Shown: positions 20,894 to 29,776 of the stretch, piece by piece
How the letters are laid out: each line of letters opens with the position of its first letter
Position numbering within the stretch: the stretch's first letter is position 1
Assembly: GCF_052048135.1 (NCBI RefSeq)
Contig: NZ_JBNAIM010000001.1
Coordinates: 59,285-123,284 of the forward strand
Source of the DNA: Pelagibacter sp052048135
GTDB taxonomy: Bacteria > Pseudomonadota > Alphaproteobacteria > Pelagibacterales > Pelagibacteraceae
Direction of reading: 5' to 3'
Length of the DNA stretch: 64,000 bases
Made by a program: the position numbers and the translations under genes
The notes under the pieces: model-generated
Seen by the model: the letters and a program-made list of their open reading frames with translations, nothing else
What the model was told of the DNA's origin: nothing
Databases searched by the model: none

Positions 20894-21397
20894 TCTCAAT
20901 TTTATTTTCTGAATTGTGGTTCTTTTAAAAGTAGTATTTTTTTTTGTTAAATATGTCTCAAAACCTATTTTTTCATAAGATAGAATTGATTTGATATTCT
21001 TTTTATTAAATCCAGCAAAAAAGTTTTTTTTATTAAAAAATTTGTTTATAAAGATACAAGCATGGGCAATAAAAAAATGTGAAACTTTTTTATTCAAAAA
21101 ATTTTTATCAAAAATAAAAATACCTACCGAAACATATTTTTTGTTTAGATTTTGTAGTCCAGATGTAGCAATTAATTGATTATTATAAAAAAAACCTAGA
21201 ATTATTTTAGATTTAGACAGGTTAATTTTGTTTATGTATTTTTTTTGCCATAATTCACCATTATTAATTTTGCTTAAAATAAATTTAGACTTTTTTATCG
21301 ACGATAAATATTTTCGGTTTATATGTTTCTCTGAGATACATTTAATGCTTAAATTAAATTTTTTTACTTTGAAATTATAGGTGTTTTTAATAAACAT
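20879..21397 (-). CDS. GNAT-like acyltransferase
   Basis: A 172-residue basic protein, on the minus strand inside a plus-strand island. The central part (LGFFYNNQLIATSGLQNLNK, then SHFFIAHACIFINKFFNKKN and SILSYEKIGFE) follows the GNAT pattern: a beta-strand pair, an acetyl-CoA-binding helix, and a conserved YEKxGF end. No classic Q/RxxGxG/A loop is clear, so the assignment is moderate. It overlaps the convergent LIC12162 gene by 15 bases and is divergent from the DUF4910 gene (34-base gap). It may acylate an amino sugar. Confidence 0.55.
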   Translation of the reverse strand: MFIKNTYNFKVKKFNLSIKCISEKHINRKYLSSIKKSKFILSKINNGELWQKKYINKINLSKSKIILGFFYNNQLIATSGLQNLNKKYVSVGIFIFDKNFLNKKVSHFFIAHACIFINKFFNKKNFFAGFNKKNIKSILSYEKIGFETYLTKKNTTFKRTTIQKIKLRLRKN

Positions 21398-21431
21398 GTA
21401 ATATATAGACTAAAATAAAACATACAAAATT

Positions 21432-22712
21432 ATGATTGGAAATAAAGTTTTTAATTTAGCAAAAAAAGTATGGAATTATAATAGAAGTTTAACTGGTCAA
21501 GGCGTAAGAGATACATTAAATGAATTTAAAAAAATTAACAAAGATCTTAAAATAAATAAAGTTAGATCGGGCACAAAAGCATTTGATTGGGAAATTCCTC
21601 TAGAATGGAATGTTAGAGAAGCATATATATCCGATCCTTCAGGAAAAAAAATATGTGATTTTCACAAAAATAATTTACATCTCGTGGGTTATTCTATACC
21701 TCAAAAAAAATCTTTCAATTTAGAACAGATAAAAAAAAAAATTTATACTTATAAAAAAATTCCAAAAGCTATTCCTTATCACACCTCTTATTACAAAAAA
21801 GATTGGGGATTTTGTATGAGTTTAAATCAAAAAAAAAAATTAAAAAAGGGAATTTATAAAGTCAATATAAATACTAGCCTTAAAAAAGGTTATATGAATT
21901 TTGGGGAAATTTTTATTAAAGGAAAGAAAAAAAAAGAGATTTTTTTTTCAACATATGTTTGTCACCCATCTATGGCAAATAATGAATTATCAGGTCCATG
22001 TACTATGATTTATTTTTCAGATTATCTAAAGAAAATAAAATTAAATTATTCAGTTAGAATATTATTCATTCCAGAAAGTATTGGATCAATTTATTATTTA
22101 AGTAAGAATTATAAAAAAATGAAAAAAAATATTATAAGTGGATTTAATATAAGTTGTATAGGTGATAATAGATCTTATTCTTTCATTTCTAGCAGAAAAA
22201 ATAACACTGATACTGATAAAATTACTAGATATGTATACAAAAACATATCCAATAAATTCAAAGAATATTCTTGGAATGATAGAGGAAGTGATGAAAAAAA
22301 TTATTGTGCGCCAGGAATAGATTTACCAGTATGTACAATAATGAGATCAAAATTTGGAAAGTATAAAGAATACCATACATCAGAAGATAAATTAGGAAAA
22401 GTGGTTTCAAAAGTAGGTCTTAATAATAGTTTTGAATTATTGAAAAAAATTCACTACTTAGCAGATAATTACTCTAGTCCAAAAACAAGCGTTCTGGGAG
22501 AGCCATTTTTGACAAAGTACAATTTGTATCCAACTTTAAGTTCACAAAATTTACCAAAAAAAACTATGCTAATTAAAAATATTATTACATATAGTGATGG
22601 CGATAATTCTATAATAGACATAGCCGAAAAGTGTAAAGTCTCAGTTTGGGATATAATTCCTTTAATAAAAATGTTACAAAAAAAGAAAATTCTAAAAAAT
22701 GCTGAACAATAA
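21432..22712 (+). CDS. DUF4910/DUF2172 aminopeptidase-like protein
   Basis: A 426-residue protein of the DUF4910 (formerly DUF2172) family, with an M28-type zinc-peptidase-like fold. It starts with the typical VWNYNRSLTGQGVRDTL and GTKAFDWEIPLEWNVREAYI. Candidate metal-site segments are YVCHPSMANNELSGP and EYHTSEDK. A C-terminal winged-helix-like end (DIAEKCKVSVWDIIPLIKML) is also seen in the family. These genes are frequent in nonulosonate and glycan loci, but their substrate is not established; de-N-acylation or peptide-bond-type hydrolysis on a sugar is a possibility. It overlaps pseB by 14 bases. Confidence 0.78.
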   Translation: MIGNKVFNLAKKVWNYNRSLTGQGVRDTLNEFKKINKDLKINKVRSGTKAFDWEIPLEWNVREAYISDPSGKKICDFHKNNLHLVGYSIPQKKSFNLEQIKKKIYTYKKIPKAIPYHTSYYKKDWGFCMSLNQKKKLKKGIYKVNINTSLKKGYMNFGEIFIKGKKKKEIFFSTYVCHPSMANNELSGPCTMIYFSDYLKKIKLNYSVRILFIPESIGSIYYLSKNYKKMKKNIISGFNISCIGDNRSYSFISSRKNNTDTDKITRYVYKNISNKFKEYSWNDRGSDEKNYCAPGIDLPVCTIMRSKFGKYKEYHTSEDKLGKVVSKVGLNNSFELLKKIHYLADNYSSPKTSVLGEPFLTKYNLYPTLSSQNLPKKTMLIKNIITYSDGDNSIIDIAEKCKVSVWDIIPLIKMLQKKKILKNAEQ

Positions 22713-23691
22713 ATCAATACTAATTACTGGTGGAACAGGATCTTTTGGAAAAAGAATCACAGAAAAGATCTTAGAAAAATTTAACCCAAAAAAAGTAATT
22801 ATTTTTTCAAGAGATGAACTCAAACAATCCGAAATGCAAAATGAAAAAATTTATCAAAAAAAGAATGTAAGATTTTTTTTAGGTGATGTAAGAGACTTAC
22901 AAAGACTCAAAACAGCTTTTGATGGTGTGGATGTTGTAATTCATGCGGCTGCTTTAAAACAGGTTCCAGCAGCAGAATATAACCCAGGTGAATATGTAAA
23001 AACAAACATTCATGGCGCACAAAATGTTATTCAAGCCGCAATAGATTGCAATGTTAAAAAGGTTATAGCATTATCAACTGACAAAGCTGTTAACCCAATA
23101 AACTTGTATGGGGCAAGTAAATTAGTATCTGATAAATTATTTGTTGCAGCAAATAACATAGTAGGTAAGAAAAACATATGTTTTTCAATAGTAAGATATG
23201 GAAATGTTTCTGGCTCTAGAGGATCAGTTTTGCCATTGTTTTTGGAATTAAAAAAAGCAAAGAAAAAACTTACGATTACACATAAAGATGCAACTAGATT
23301 TTGGATCACATTGGATCAAGGTATACAATTTGTATTTGATTGTCTTACAATAATGAAAGGTGGAGAAATTTTTATCCCTAAAATTCCAGCAATAAAAATT
23401 ACAGACTTAGCTAAAGTAATAGATCCACAAAATAAATACGAAATTATAGGATTGAGGCCATCAGAAAAATTACATGAAGTTTTAATTTCGCCAGATGAAA
23501 GTATAGATGTTGTTGAGTTTCGAAAATACTATACTATAAAGCCATCATTTGAATTTCATACTAGAGTTGATTATTTTAAATCACAAAACAATGAAAAAGG
23601 AAAGAAAATTAAACAAGGCTTTAAATATTCTTCTGATTTAAGAAACAATCTATTAAATCTTAGTCAGATAAAGAAGCTTATCAAAGTTTAA
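22699..23691 (+). CDS. pseB: UDP-N-acetylglucosamine 4,6-dehydratase (inverting) PseB
   Basis: PseB makes UDP-2-acetamido-2,6-dideoxy-beta-L-arabino-hexos-4-ulose, the first intermediate of pseudaminic acid. The protein (330 aa) begins LNNKSILITGGTGSFGKRIT, with the extended-SDR Gly-rich NAD(P) site, and has SRDELKQSEMQ, VDVVIHAAALKQVPAAEYNP and a TDKAVNP...YGASKL active-site region. The length and motifs match PseB rather than the retaining dehydratases. It overlaps the upstream DUF4910 gene by 14 bases and shares its last base with the start of the next gene. The matching aminotransferase pseC is about 12 kb downstream. Confidence 0.92.
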   Translation: MLNNKSILITGGTGSFGKRITEKILEKFNPKKVIIFSRDELKQSEMQNEKIYQKKNVRFFLGDVRDLQRLKTAFDGVDVVIHAAALKQVPAAEYNPGEYVKTNIHGAQNVIQAAIDCNVKKVIALSTDKAVNPINLYGASKLVSDKLFVAANNIVGKKNICFSIVRYGNVSGSRGSVLPLFLELKKAKKKLTITHKDATRFWITLDQGIQFVFDCLTIMKGGEIFIPKIPAIKITDLAKVIDPQNKYEIIGLRPSEKLHEVLISPDESIDVVEFRKYYTIKPSFEFHTRVDYFKSQNNEKGKKIKQGFKYSSDLRNNLLNLSQIKKLIKV

Positions 23692-24557
23692 TGAGATTAT
23701 CTAAAATCGTAGTTGGAGGTGCTCAAATTGGAAATAATTATGGCGCAGTTGGTAAAAATTTAACCAAAAGTGATACAATTAAGATTTTTAATTTTTTTAT
23801 TAAAAATAAAAAAAAAATTCATATAGACACCTCGCCTTTTTATGGAAACAGTCAAAAATTGCTAAGTTGTCTGTCAAAAAAAAATATTTATATAATTTCA
23901 AAAATTAAGAATATTCCAAAAAATGAAAAAAAAATCGAAAACTATATTCAAAATTTTATTAAAAACTTACAAAAGGAAGTAAATAAAAAAATCTTTTGCA
24001 TTTTTCTTCATGATGAAAAAGATCTAGATAATCTTAAAAGACTTAAAGTAATTAAAAAAGTTTTTCAAAAGTTTAAGAAAAAAAAAATTATTAAATATTT
24101 TGGTTATTCAATTTATGATCTTAAAAAATATAAAAAAAATATTTTTAAAGTTAAACCAGATATTTTACAATTTCCATACAACTTACTAGATAATAGAGTT
24201 ACCAATAAAGATTTAAAAAAAATTAAAAGTCATAAAATTAAGATTTATGTGAGATCGATATTTTTACAAGGTTTGTTGTTATGTAATTCTAAAAATTTAC
24301 CAAAAAAATTTAATAAATTTTCTAATATATGGAAGAAACATGAGAAAGAGCTAAGTTTAAATGGATTAAATAGACTTCAGGCTGCTTTGAGTTTTGTTTT
24401 TAATAATAAAATGATTGATAAATCAATTATTGGTTTTAAATCATTGAAAGAATTTAAACAGATTTTGAAATGCAAACTGTCAAAAAAAAAACTTAATTTT
24501 GTAGTAAAAAATAAGAAAATTTATAATCTTATAATTAACCCAAGAGTTTGGAAATGA
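23691..24557 (+). CDS. Aldo/keto reductase family oxidoreductase
   Basis: A 288-residue TIM-barrel protein of the aldo/keto reductase family. Landmarks are LSKIVVGGAQIGNNYG, HIDTSPFYGNSQKLL (the catalytic Asp and Tyr), IFLHDEKDL (His), and LQFPYNLLDNR. The family reduces carbonyls with NADPH. Its position between pseB and a SpsF-like nucleotidyltransferase, with one- to four-base overlaps, points to reduction of a keto-sugar or aldehyde intermediate in nonulosonate or related sugar synthesis. Exact substrate unknown. Confidence 0.82.
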   Translation: MRLSKIVVGGAQIGNNYGAVGKNLTKSDTIKIFNFFIKNKKKIHIDTSPFYGNSQKLLSCLSKKNIYIISKIKNIPKNEKKIENYIQNFIKNLQKEVNKKIFCIFLHDEKDLDNLKRLKVIKKVFQKFKKKKIIKYFGYSIYDLKKYKKNIFKVKPDILQFPYNLLDNRVTNKDLKKIKSHKIKIYVRSIFLQGLLLCNSKNLPKKFNKFSNIWKKHEKELSLNGLNRLQAALSFVFNNKMIDKSIIGFKSLKEFKQILKCKLSKKKLNFVVKNKKIYNLIINPRVWK

Positions 24558-25249
24558 TAGCAGTAATTATTCAAGCTAGAGAAAAATCTACACGGTTTCC
24601 AAAAAAAATTTTTAAAAAAATTATTAAGAATGAAAATTCACTATCTTTAATTATTAAAAGATTAAAAAAAAGCAAACAAGTTAAAAAAACTATAATTGCA
24701 ATTCCATCTTTAACAAAAAATTTTGAGTCTATAAAAAAAAGATATCGACACATTAAATTTTTTGTAGGTAATGAAAAAGATGTATTAAGTAGATATTATT
24801 ATGCTGCCAAAAAAAATAACATTTCTATAATAGTAAGAATAACATCTGATTGTCCTTTAATTGACTGGGAAATGCTTGACAGAATGATAAAAGATTTTAA
24901 AAAATTGAAAGTAGATTTTTATTCAAACTGTTTGAATAGAACTTTTCCAGATGGATATGATATAGAAATATTTTCATTTAAAGCTTTATCTTTAGCTTTT
25001 CATAAAGCCAAAAAAGTTTTTGATAGAGAGCATGTAACAAGTTATTTAAAGAGATCAAAATTAATAAAAAAAAAGAACTTTGCTAACAAAATAAATTTAT
25101 ATTTTATTAGACTTACATTAGATACTAAAAAAGATTTATTTTTTATTAAAAAGATATATAAATTTTTTTATCCAAAAATATTTTTTAAATTTAAAGATGT
25201 AATGGAATTATTCTCTCAAAAACCACATTTATTTCATCAAAAATGGTAA
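24554..25249 (+). CDS. SpsF-like cytidylyltransferase
   Basis: A 231-residue nucleotidyltransferase of the CMP-sugar synthetase superfamily, SpsF/NeuA-like branch. The N-terminus IAVIIQAREKSTRFPKKIF corresponds to the nucleotide-binding ARxxSxRxPxK motif, and VRITSDCPLIDWEM contains the metal-binding Asp. I chose the ATG at 24554, which overlaps the upstream stop as ATGA; a TTG two codons earlier is possible. It overlaps the following aminotransferase gene by 7 bases. It may activate a nonulosonate or a related sugar; two further CMP-transferases occur in the island, so its substrate is uncertain. Confidence 0.8.
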   Translation: MIAVIIQAREKSTRFPKKIFKKIIKNENSLSLIIKRLKKSKQVKKTIIAIPSLTKNFESIKKRYRHIKFFVGNEKDVLSRYYYAAKKNNISIIVRITSDCPLIDWEMLDRMIKDFKKLKVDFYSNCLNRTFPDGYDIEIFSFKALSLAFHKAKKVFDREHVTSYLKRSKLIKKKNFANKINLYFIRLTLDTKKDLFFIKKIYKFFYPKIFFKFKDVMELFSQKPHLFHQKW

Positions 25250-26568
25250 AAAAAAATAACTATAATATTTGGAAAAAAGCAAAAAAAATTATTCCAGGAG
25301 GAAATATGTTAATATCAAAAAGACCTCCAAAGTTTTTAGAAAAAAAATATCCAATTTATTTCAAAAAATGTAAAGACTCATTTGTCTGGGATATAAACAA
25401 TAAAAAATATCTTGATATGTATTTAATGGGAGTGGGAACAAATATTTTAGGTTATAATAATTCTTATGTTAATAATGCAGTTAAAAAAATAATTGACAGT
25501 GGCAATACATCTTCTCTCAACTCAGTTGAGGATTTGAAATTATCTAAAGAACTTCTTAAAATTAATAAATGGGCTGATATGGTCAAACTCGCCCGAACTG
25601 GTGGGGAAGCCAACGCCATTGCTGTAAGGATAGTAAGAGCATCAACAAATAGAGATTTAATTCTCTTTTGTGGTTATCATGGTTGGCACGATTGGTATTT
25701 ATCCGCTAATTTAATAAATAAAAATAATTTAGACAGCCATTTATTTCCTAATTTAAGTGTTGCAGGAATTCCAAAAAAACTGAAAGGTTCATCAATTTCA
25801 GTCAATTTTAACGATTTTAAAAAAATAAGATTATTGGGATCAAAATATAAGGAAAGAATTGCAGCAATTAAAATCGAGGTTCAGAGAAATGATCCACCAA
25901 CTAAAGAGTTTTTAGGGGAAATTGAAAATATTAGAAATAAATATGGAGTAAAATTGATTGTAGATGAGTGCACATCAGGATTTAGAGATAACTTTGGTGG
26001 AATTTATGAGAAATTTAATATTAAACCAGATATTGCTATTTTTGGTAAATCTTTAGGAAATGGTTTTCCAATTACTGCAATCCTAGGTAGGAAAAAAATT
26101 ATGCTTAATGCTGATAAAACATTTATAAGTAGTACTTTTTGGAGTGAAAGGACTGGAACAACAGCTGCCATAGCAACTTTAAAAAAAATGAAAACTTTAA
26201 AAAGTTGGTCGAAAATTTCAAAAAAAGGTAAATTTATAAAAAAAAAATGGGGAGAATTTTCAAAAACTTATGATCTGCCAATAATAATCACAGGTCTAGA
26301 TGCATTGCCTAAATTTGAATTTAAAAATAAGAATAATGAAATAATGAAAAATTTTATTCTATTTGAAATGCTAAAAAAAAATATATTGGCAAAAAATATT
26401 ATATATTTAAGTGTTACACACTCTGATCAACAAATTAAAAGGTATTTAAATAATCTGAAAAATATATTTTATAAAATCAAAAAAAATAGGTTAGATCATC
26501 ATAATATTAACAACTTTTATGTCAAAAAATTAAAAATTGCTGATATTAAATTAAAGCGTATAAACTAA
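25243..26568 (+). CDS. Class III aminotransferase (glutamate-1-semialdehyde aminomutase-like)
   Basis: A 441-residue PLP enzyme of aminotransferase class III. The PLP lysine is Lys269 in IFGKSLGNGFP; LARTGGEANAIAVRIVRA and CGYHGWHDWYL are typical of the glutamate-1-semialdehyde aminomutase branch. It is longer than the haem-pathway enzyme by a lysine-rich C-terminal tail, and its setting in a glycan locus argues against a haem role. Likely it adds or moves an amino group on a sugar precursor feeding the following synthase. It starts 7 bases inside the upstream gene and is followed by a 61-codon gene after 2 bases. Confidence 0.85.
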   Translation: MVKKNNYNIWKKAKKIIPGGNMLISKRPPKFLEKKYPIYFKKCKDSFVWDINNKKYLDMYLMGVGTNILGYNNSYVNNAVKKIIDSGNTSSLNSVEDLKLSKELLKINKWADMVKLARTGGEANAIAVRIVRASTNRDLILFCGYHGWHDWYLSANLINKNNLDSHLFPNLSVAGIPKKLKGSSISVNFNDFKKIRLLGSKYKERIAAIKIEVQRNDPPTKEFLGEIENIRNKYGVKLIVDECTSGFRDNFGGIYEKFNIKPDIAIFGKSLGNGFPITAILGRKKIMLNADKTFISSTFWSERTGTTAAIATLKKMKTLKSWSKISKKGKFIKKKWGEFSKTYDLPIIITGLDALPKFEFKNKNNEIMKNFILFEMLKKNILAKNIIYLSVTHSDQQIKRYLNNLKNIFYKIKKNRLDHHNINNFYVKKLKIADIKLKRIN

Positions 26569-26570
26569 TT

Positions 26571-26756
26571 ATGAAAAAAAACTATAAGAAAATAATTTCT
26601 CAAATAGAGTCTGTAAGAAAAAAAAATAATAAGAATTGGATGGACATTTTAAGAATTGCTTTTGAAAATAATCCAAAAGCAACCTCAAAAGTCTTTGCAA
26701 AGATTTACAGAGAAGATAAACAAATTTCTAATTTAGCTAAAAAACTTACCAAGTAA
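26571..26756 (+). CDS. Small conserved-looking protein next to pseI
   Basis: A 61-residue basic protein, predicted helical, with the central stretch NKNWMDILRIAFENNPKATS. I do not recognise an established domain. It is flanked by an aminotransferase (2-base gap) and the ulosonate synthase pseI (3-base gap), so it is clearly within the operon and not a chance frame. I recall small proteins of this kind next to NeuB/PseI-type genes in other genomes, but that is memory and was not checked. A partner or stabiliser of a neighbouring enzyme is one guess. Confidence 0.6.
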   Translation: MKKNYKKIISQIESVRKKNNKNWMDILRIAFENNPKATSKVFAKIYREDKQISNLAKKLTK

Positions 26757-26759
26757 AAT

Positions 26760-27812
26760 ATGATTAATATTGATGGAAGAGCTTTAACTGATTCTAAGCC
26801 ACCTTTTTTGATTGCCGAAATATCAGCAAATCATAAAAAATCATTATCACGAGCTTTAAAATTGGTAAAAATGGCCGCGAAGGCTGGATTTGATGCTGTT
26901 AAACTTCAAACTTATGAGCCAGATAAGATTACCTTAAAATCAAAAAAAAAGGATTTTCAAATTAAGGATAAGAAGAGCATTTGGTATAAAAAAAATTTAT
27001 ATGATTTATATCGAAAAGGTCAAACACCTAAAATTTGGCACAAAAAAATTTTCAATGAAGCAAAAAAACTTGGCTTAATTGCTTTTAGTACACCATTTGA
27101 TTTAGAATCTGTTAGGTTTCTAAAAAAATTAAAAGTTCCATGTTATAAGATATCTTCATTTGAAATAACTTATTTAGATTTAATCAAAGAATGTGCCAAA
27201 ACAAAAAAACCACTTATTATTTCTACAGGCTTAGCTAAGTTTTCTGAAATCAAAAAAGCAATATCTGAAATAAAAAAAGTAGGAAACAACAAGATAATAC
27301 TATTAAAATGTTCTAGTAGTTATCCTGCAAATCCTGAAGATATAAACTTAAAAACTTTACTGGATTTAAAAAAAAGATTTAAATTAGATGTTGGTTTATC
27401 TGACCACTCAATAGGTTCTGAAGTAGCTATAGCGAGCATACCTTATGGAGTCAAAGTAATTGAAAAACACGTTACAGTAAATAATAAAGATGGAGCGTTG
27501 GATAGCAAATTTGCTCTTCCAATTAAAGAATTTAAAAATTTTGTAAACTCAATTAAAAATACACATAAAGCTCTTGGCAAAATTAAATATGGCCCTACTA
27601 AAAATGAAAAAAATTCTTTAAGATATAGAAGATCTATATATGTTAGTGACATAATCAATAAAGGTGACAGAATTTCTAAAGATAATATAAAAATTGTACG
27701 ACCCTCTTTAGGAATGCCAATTAAATATTATAAAAAGATTTTAGGTAAAAGAACAAATAAAAGTTTTAATCCTGGGGATGTAATTAAATTAAAAAATTTA
27801 AAGAGAAATTAA
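26760..27812 (+). CDS. pseI: Pseudaminic acid synthase-type enzyme PseI (NeuB family)
   Basis: This enzyme condenses phosphoenolpyruvate with a 6-deoxy hexose to form a nonulosonic acid. The TIM-barrel N-terminal domain shows PFLIAEISANHKKSLSRALK, AGFDAVKLQTYEPDKITL, FSTPFDLESVRFL and KISSFEI, which favour PseI over sialic acid NeuB. LSDHSIGSEVAIASIPYGV and EKHVT carry metal and substrate residues. The C-terminal 60 residues (YVSDIINKGDRISKDNIKIV...) are the SAF/antifreeze-like domain. Normal length (350 aa). It immediately abuts the epimerase gene of the next cassette. Confidence 0.88.
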   Translation: MINIDGRALTDSKPPFLIAEISANHKKSLSRALKLVKMAAKAGFDAVKLQTYEPDKITLKSKKKDFQIKDKKSIWYKKNLYDLYRKGQTPKIWHKKIFNEAKKLGLIAFSTPFDLESVRFLKKLKVPCYKISSFEITYLDLIKECAKTKKPLIISTGLAKFSEIKKAISEIKKVGNNKIILLKCSSSYPANPEDINLKTLLDLKKRFKLDVGLSDHSIGSEVAIASIPYGVKVIEKHVTVNNKDGALDSKFALPIKEFKNFVNSIKNTHKALGKIKYGPTKNEKNSLRYRRSIYVSDIINKGDRISKDNIKIVRPSLGMPIKYYKKILGKRTNKSFNPGDVIKLKNLKRN

Positions 27813-28775
27813 ATGTATTTAGTAACAGGTTGTGCTGGTTTTATAGGAATGAGTCTTACTCATCAATTATTAAAAAAAAATAAAAAAGTAATTGGTTTGG
27901 ATAATTTGAACCAGTTTTACAATGAAGGCTTTAAAAAAAAACGATTATCAATTTTAAAAAAAAATAAGAATTTTAAATTTATTAATGTTGATATATCTAA
28001 TAAAAAAAAGATACTGAATATTTTTAAAAATAATAAACCTAAAGTAGTTATTCATTTAGCTGCCCAAGCTGGAGTTCGAAACTCAATTCAATTCCCAGAA
28101 TTATATTTAAAATCTAACTTAATTGGATTTTTTAATATTTTAGAGTCTATAAAAATCACAAAACCAAAAATATTTTTATTTGCTAGTAGTTCAAGTGTAT
28201 ACGGTTACAGTAAGGGAAAATCATTTAAAGAAAGTGATAATACAGACAAATGTTTAAGTTTTTATGGTGCAACAAAAAAATCAAATGAGATTATGGCTCA
28301 TTCATACTTTCACCAATATAACTTAAGCATTATTGGCTTAAGGTTTTTTACTGTTTATGGACCATGGAATCGACCCGATATGGCAGCTTATACTTTTGCA
28401 AAAAATATTAAAAACTCTAAGAAAATTAGTGTTTATGGGAAAGGTAATCTTAGACGAGATTTTACTTATATAGACGATGTAGTAGCTTCAATTGATAAAT
28501 TAATTTTTAAATCACTAAAAATAAAAAAACCTTTCTTTGAAGTATTTAATATTGGAAATAATAGTCCAGTTAAAGTGAGTAAATTTATTAAGATAATGGA
28601 AAAAAAATTAAATAGAAAATCAAAAAAAATTTTTAAAAAAAAACCTAAAACTGATTTGGTATTTACAAATTCAAATTCAAACAAGTTAATAAAGTTTATT
28701 CGTTTTAAACCACAAACTTCTATTGAGAGTGGTCTAAAATTATTTTTTAATTGGTTTAATAAAAATTCTAAATGA
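27813..28775 (+). CDS. NAD-dependent sugar epimerase (uronate 4-epimerase-like)
   Basis: A 320-residue extended short-chain dehydrogenase. It begins YLVTGCAGFIGMSL, with the Gly-rich NAD site; ASSSSVYG supplies the catalytic Ser region and YGATKKSNE the Tyr/Lys pair. RFFTVYGPWNRPDMAAYTFA is typical of UDP-glucuronate 4-epimerases, which are somewhat longer (~335 aa). It starts immediately after pseI and shares ATGA with the shikimate-dehydrogenase-like gene, so it belongs to that coupled cassette. Likely activity is epimerisation of a UDP-uronate or related sugar; the substrate is inferred. Confidence 0.85.
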   Translation: MYLVTGCAGFIGMSLTHQLLKKNKKVIGLDNLNQFYNEGFKKKRLSILKKNKNFKFINVDISNKKKILNIFKNNKPKVVIHLAAQAGVRNSIQFPELYLKSNLIGFFNILESIKITKPKIFLFASSSSVYGYSKGKSFKESDNTDKCLSFYGATKKSNEIMAHSYFHQYNLSIIGLRFFTVYGPWNRPDMAAYTFAKNIKNSKKISVYGKGNLRRDFTYIDDVVASIDKLIFKSLKIKKPFFEVFNIGNNSPVKVSKFIKIMEKKLNRKSKKIFKKKPKTDLVFTNSNSNKLIKFIRFKPQTSIESGLKLFFNWFNKNSK

Positions 28776-29776
28776 AATTATCAAGGATAATTAAAAATAA
28801 AATTATTTTTAAAAATAATTATGAAAAATGTTTTATTATTGGCTCATCACCATCGAAAAATGCCAGATCACCAAGATTATGGAATTATGTATATAAGAAA
28901 TTAAAAATTCAAAGAGAAATGTATCCAGCAGATTTAGAAAAAAAAAATATAAGAAATTTCTTTAAGATTATTAAAAAAGATGAAACTTTTAAAGGATTAT
29001 TAATTACAATTCCATTTAAAGAAATAAGTCTTAAGCATGTTGATAAAGTTTCTTTATCTATTTCAAGGATAAATTCAATAAACACAATAGTTAAAAAAAA
29101 AAAATTAGAAGCCTTTAATACTGATTACTTAGGTGCTTTAGAGAGCTTAAAAAAAATTAAATTGAAGAAAAAAAATCAAAAAGTATTAGTGGTCGGTTCA
29201 GGGGGTACTGGTAAAACAATTATGCATGCAGTAAATAGTTTTTTAACAAATAGCAAAATTTATTTACTGAATAGAACAGCAGGTAAATCTTATAAAATTT
29301 TAAATAAATTCAAATCACAAAAAAAAAATAGTTTTTTTCATATTAAGAAATATGATGATATATTTAAAATAGATAAATTTGATTTACTTATTAATTGTAC
29401 ATCGGTTGGTTTTGATAACTGGTGTAAAAGAAAAAATTTAAACATAAATTTAAAACCTTTTTCGCCATTATCACCAATAAAAAAAATTAATGGAATAAAG
29501 TCAAAAAATCTTAATTTATTTATGAAAAAAAATAAATTAATTATTAAAGAAAATCAAAAAATTACCGAAAAATTTTTGAAAAAGAATAAAAAAATCAAAG
29601 TTTTTGATGTAATATATAATCCAGTAGAGACAATTTTATTAAAAAAAGCAAGAAAAAACTCTATAAAGAACCTTAATGGACTATATATGAATCTTGTTCA
29701 GGCTGCTAAAGCTTTTGTTTTAGTAAATGGATTAGGTTATAAAAAAGTTTTAAATATAATGAAATCTTATGGATAA
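28772..29776 (+). CDS. Shikimate dehydrogenase-like oxidoreductase
   Basis: A 334-residue protein related to shikimate/quinate dehydrogenases (AroE). Recognisable parts are LLITIPFKE with the catalytic Lys, FNTDYLGALESL with the catalytic Asp, LVVGSGGTGKTIMHAV (NADP site), LINCTSVGFDN, and GLYMNLVQAAKAFVLVNG with the conserved Gln. It is about 60 residues longer than AroE. The usual HSxSP carboxylate-binding motif is altered to NARSP near residue 33. It sits in a glycan cassette and overlaps both neighbours by 4 and 8 bases, so it is probably not the housekeeping enzyme. I infer that it oxidises or reduces a shikimate-like or ulosonate intermediate made by the next gene's product. Confidence 0.78.
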   Translation: MKLSRIIKNKIIFKNNYEKCFIIGSSPSKNARSPRLWNYVYKKLKIQREMYPADLEKKNIRNFFKIIKKDETFKGLLITIPFKEISLKHVDKVSLSISRINSINTIVKKKKLEAFNTDYLGALESLKKIKLKKKNQKVLVVGSGGTGKTIMHAVNSFLTNSKIYLLNRTAGKSYKILNKFKSQKKNSFFHIKKYDDIFKIDKFDLLINCTSVGFDNWCKRKNLNINLKPFSPLSPIKKINGIKSKNLNLFMKKNKLIIKENQKITEKFLKKNKKIKVFDVIYNPVETILLKKARKNSIKNLNGLYMNLVQAAKAFVLVNGLGYKKVLNIMKSYG

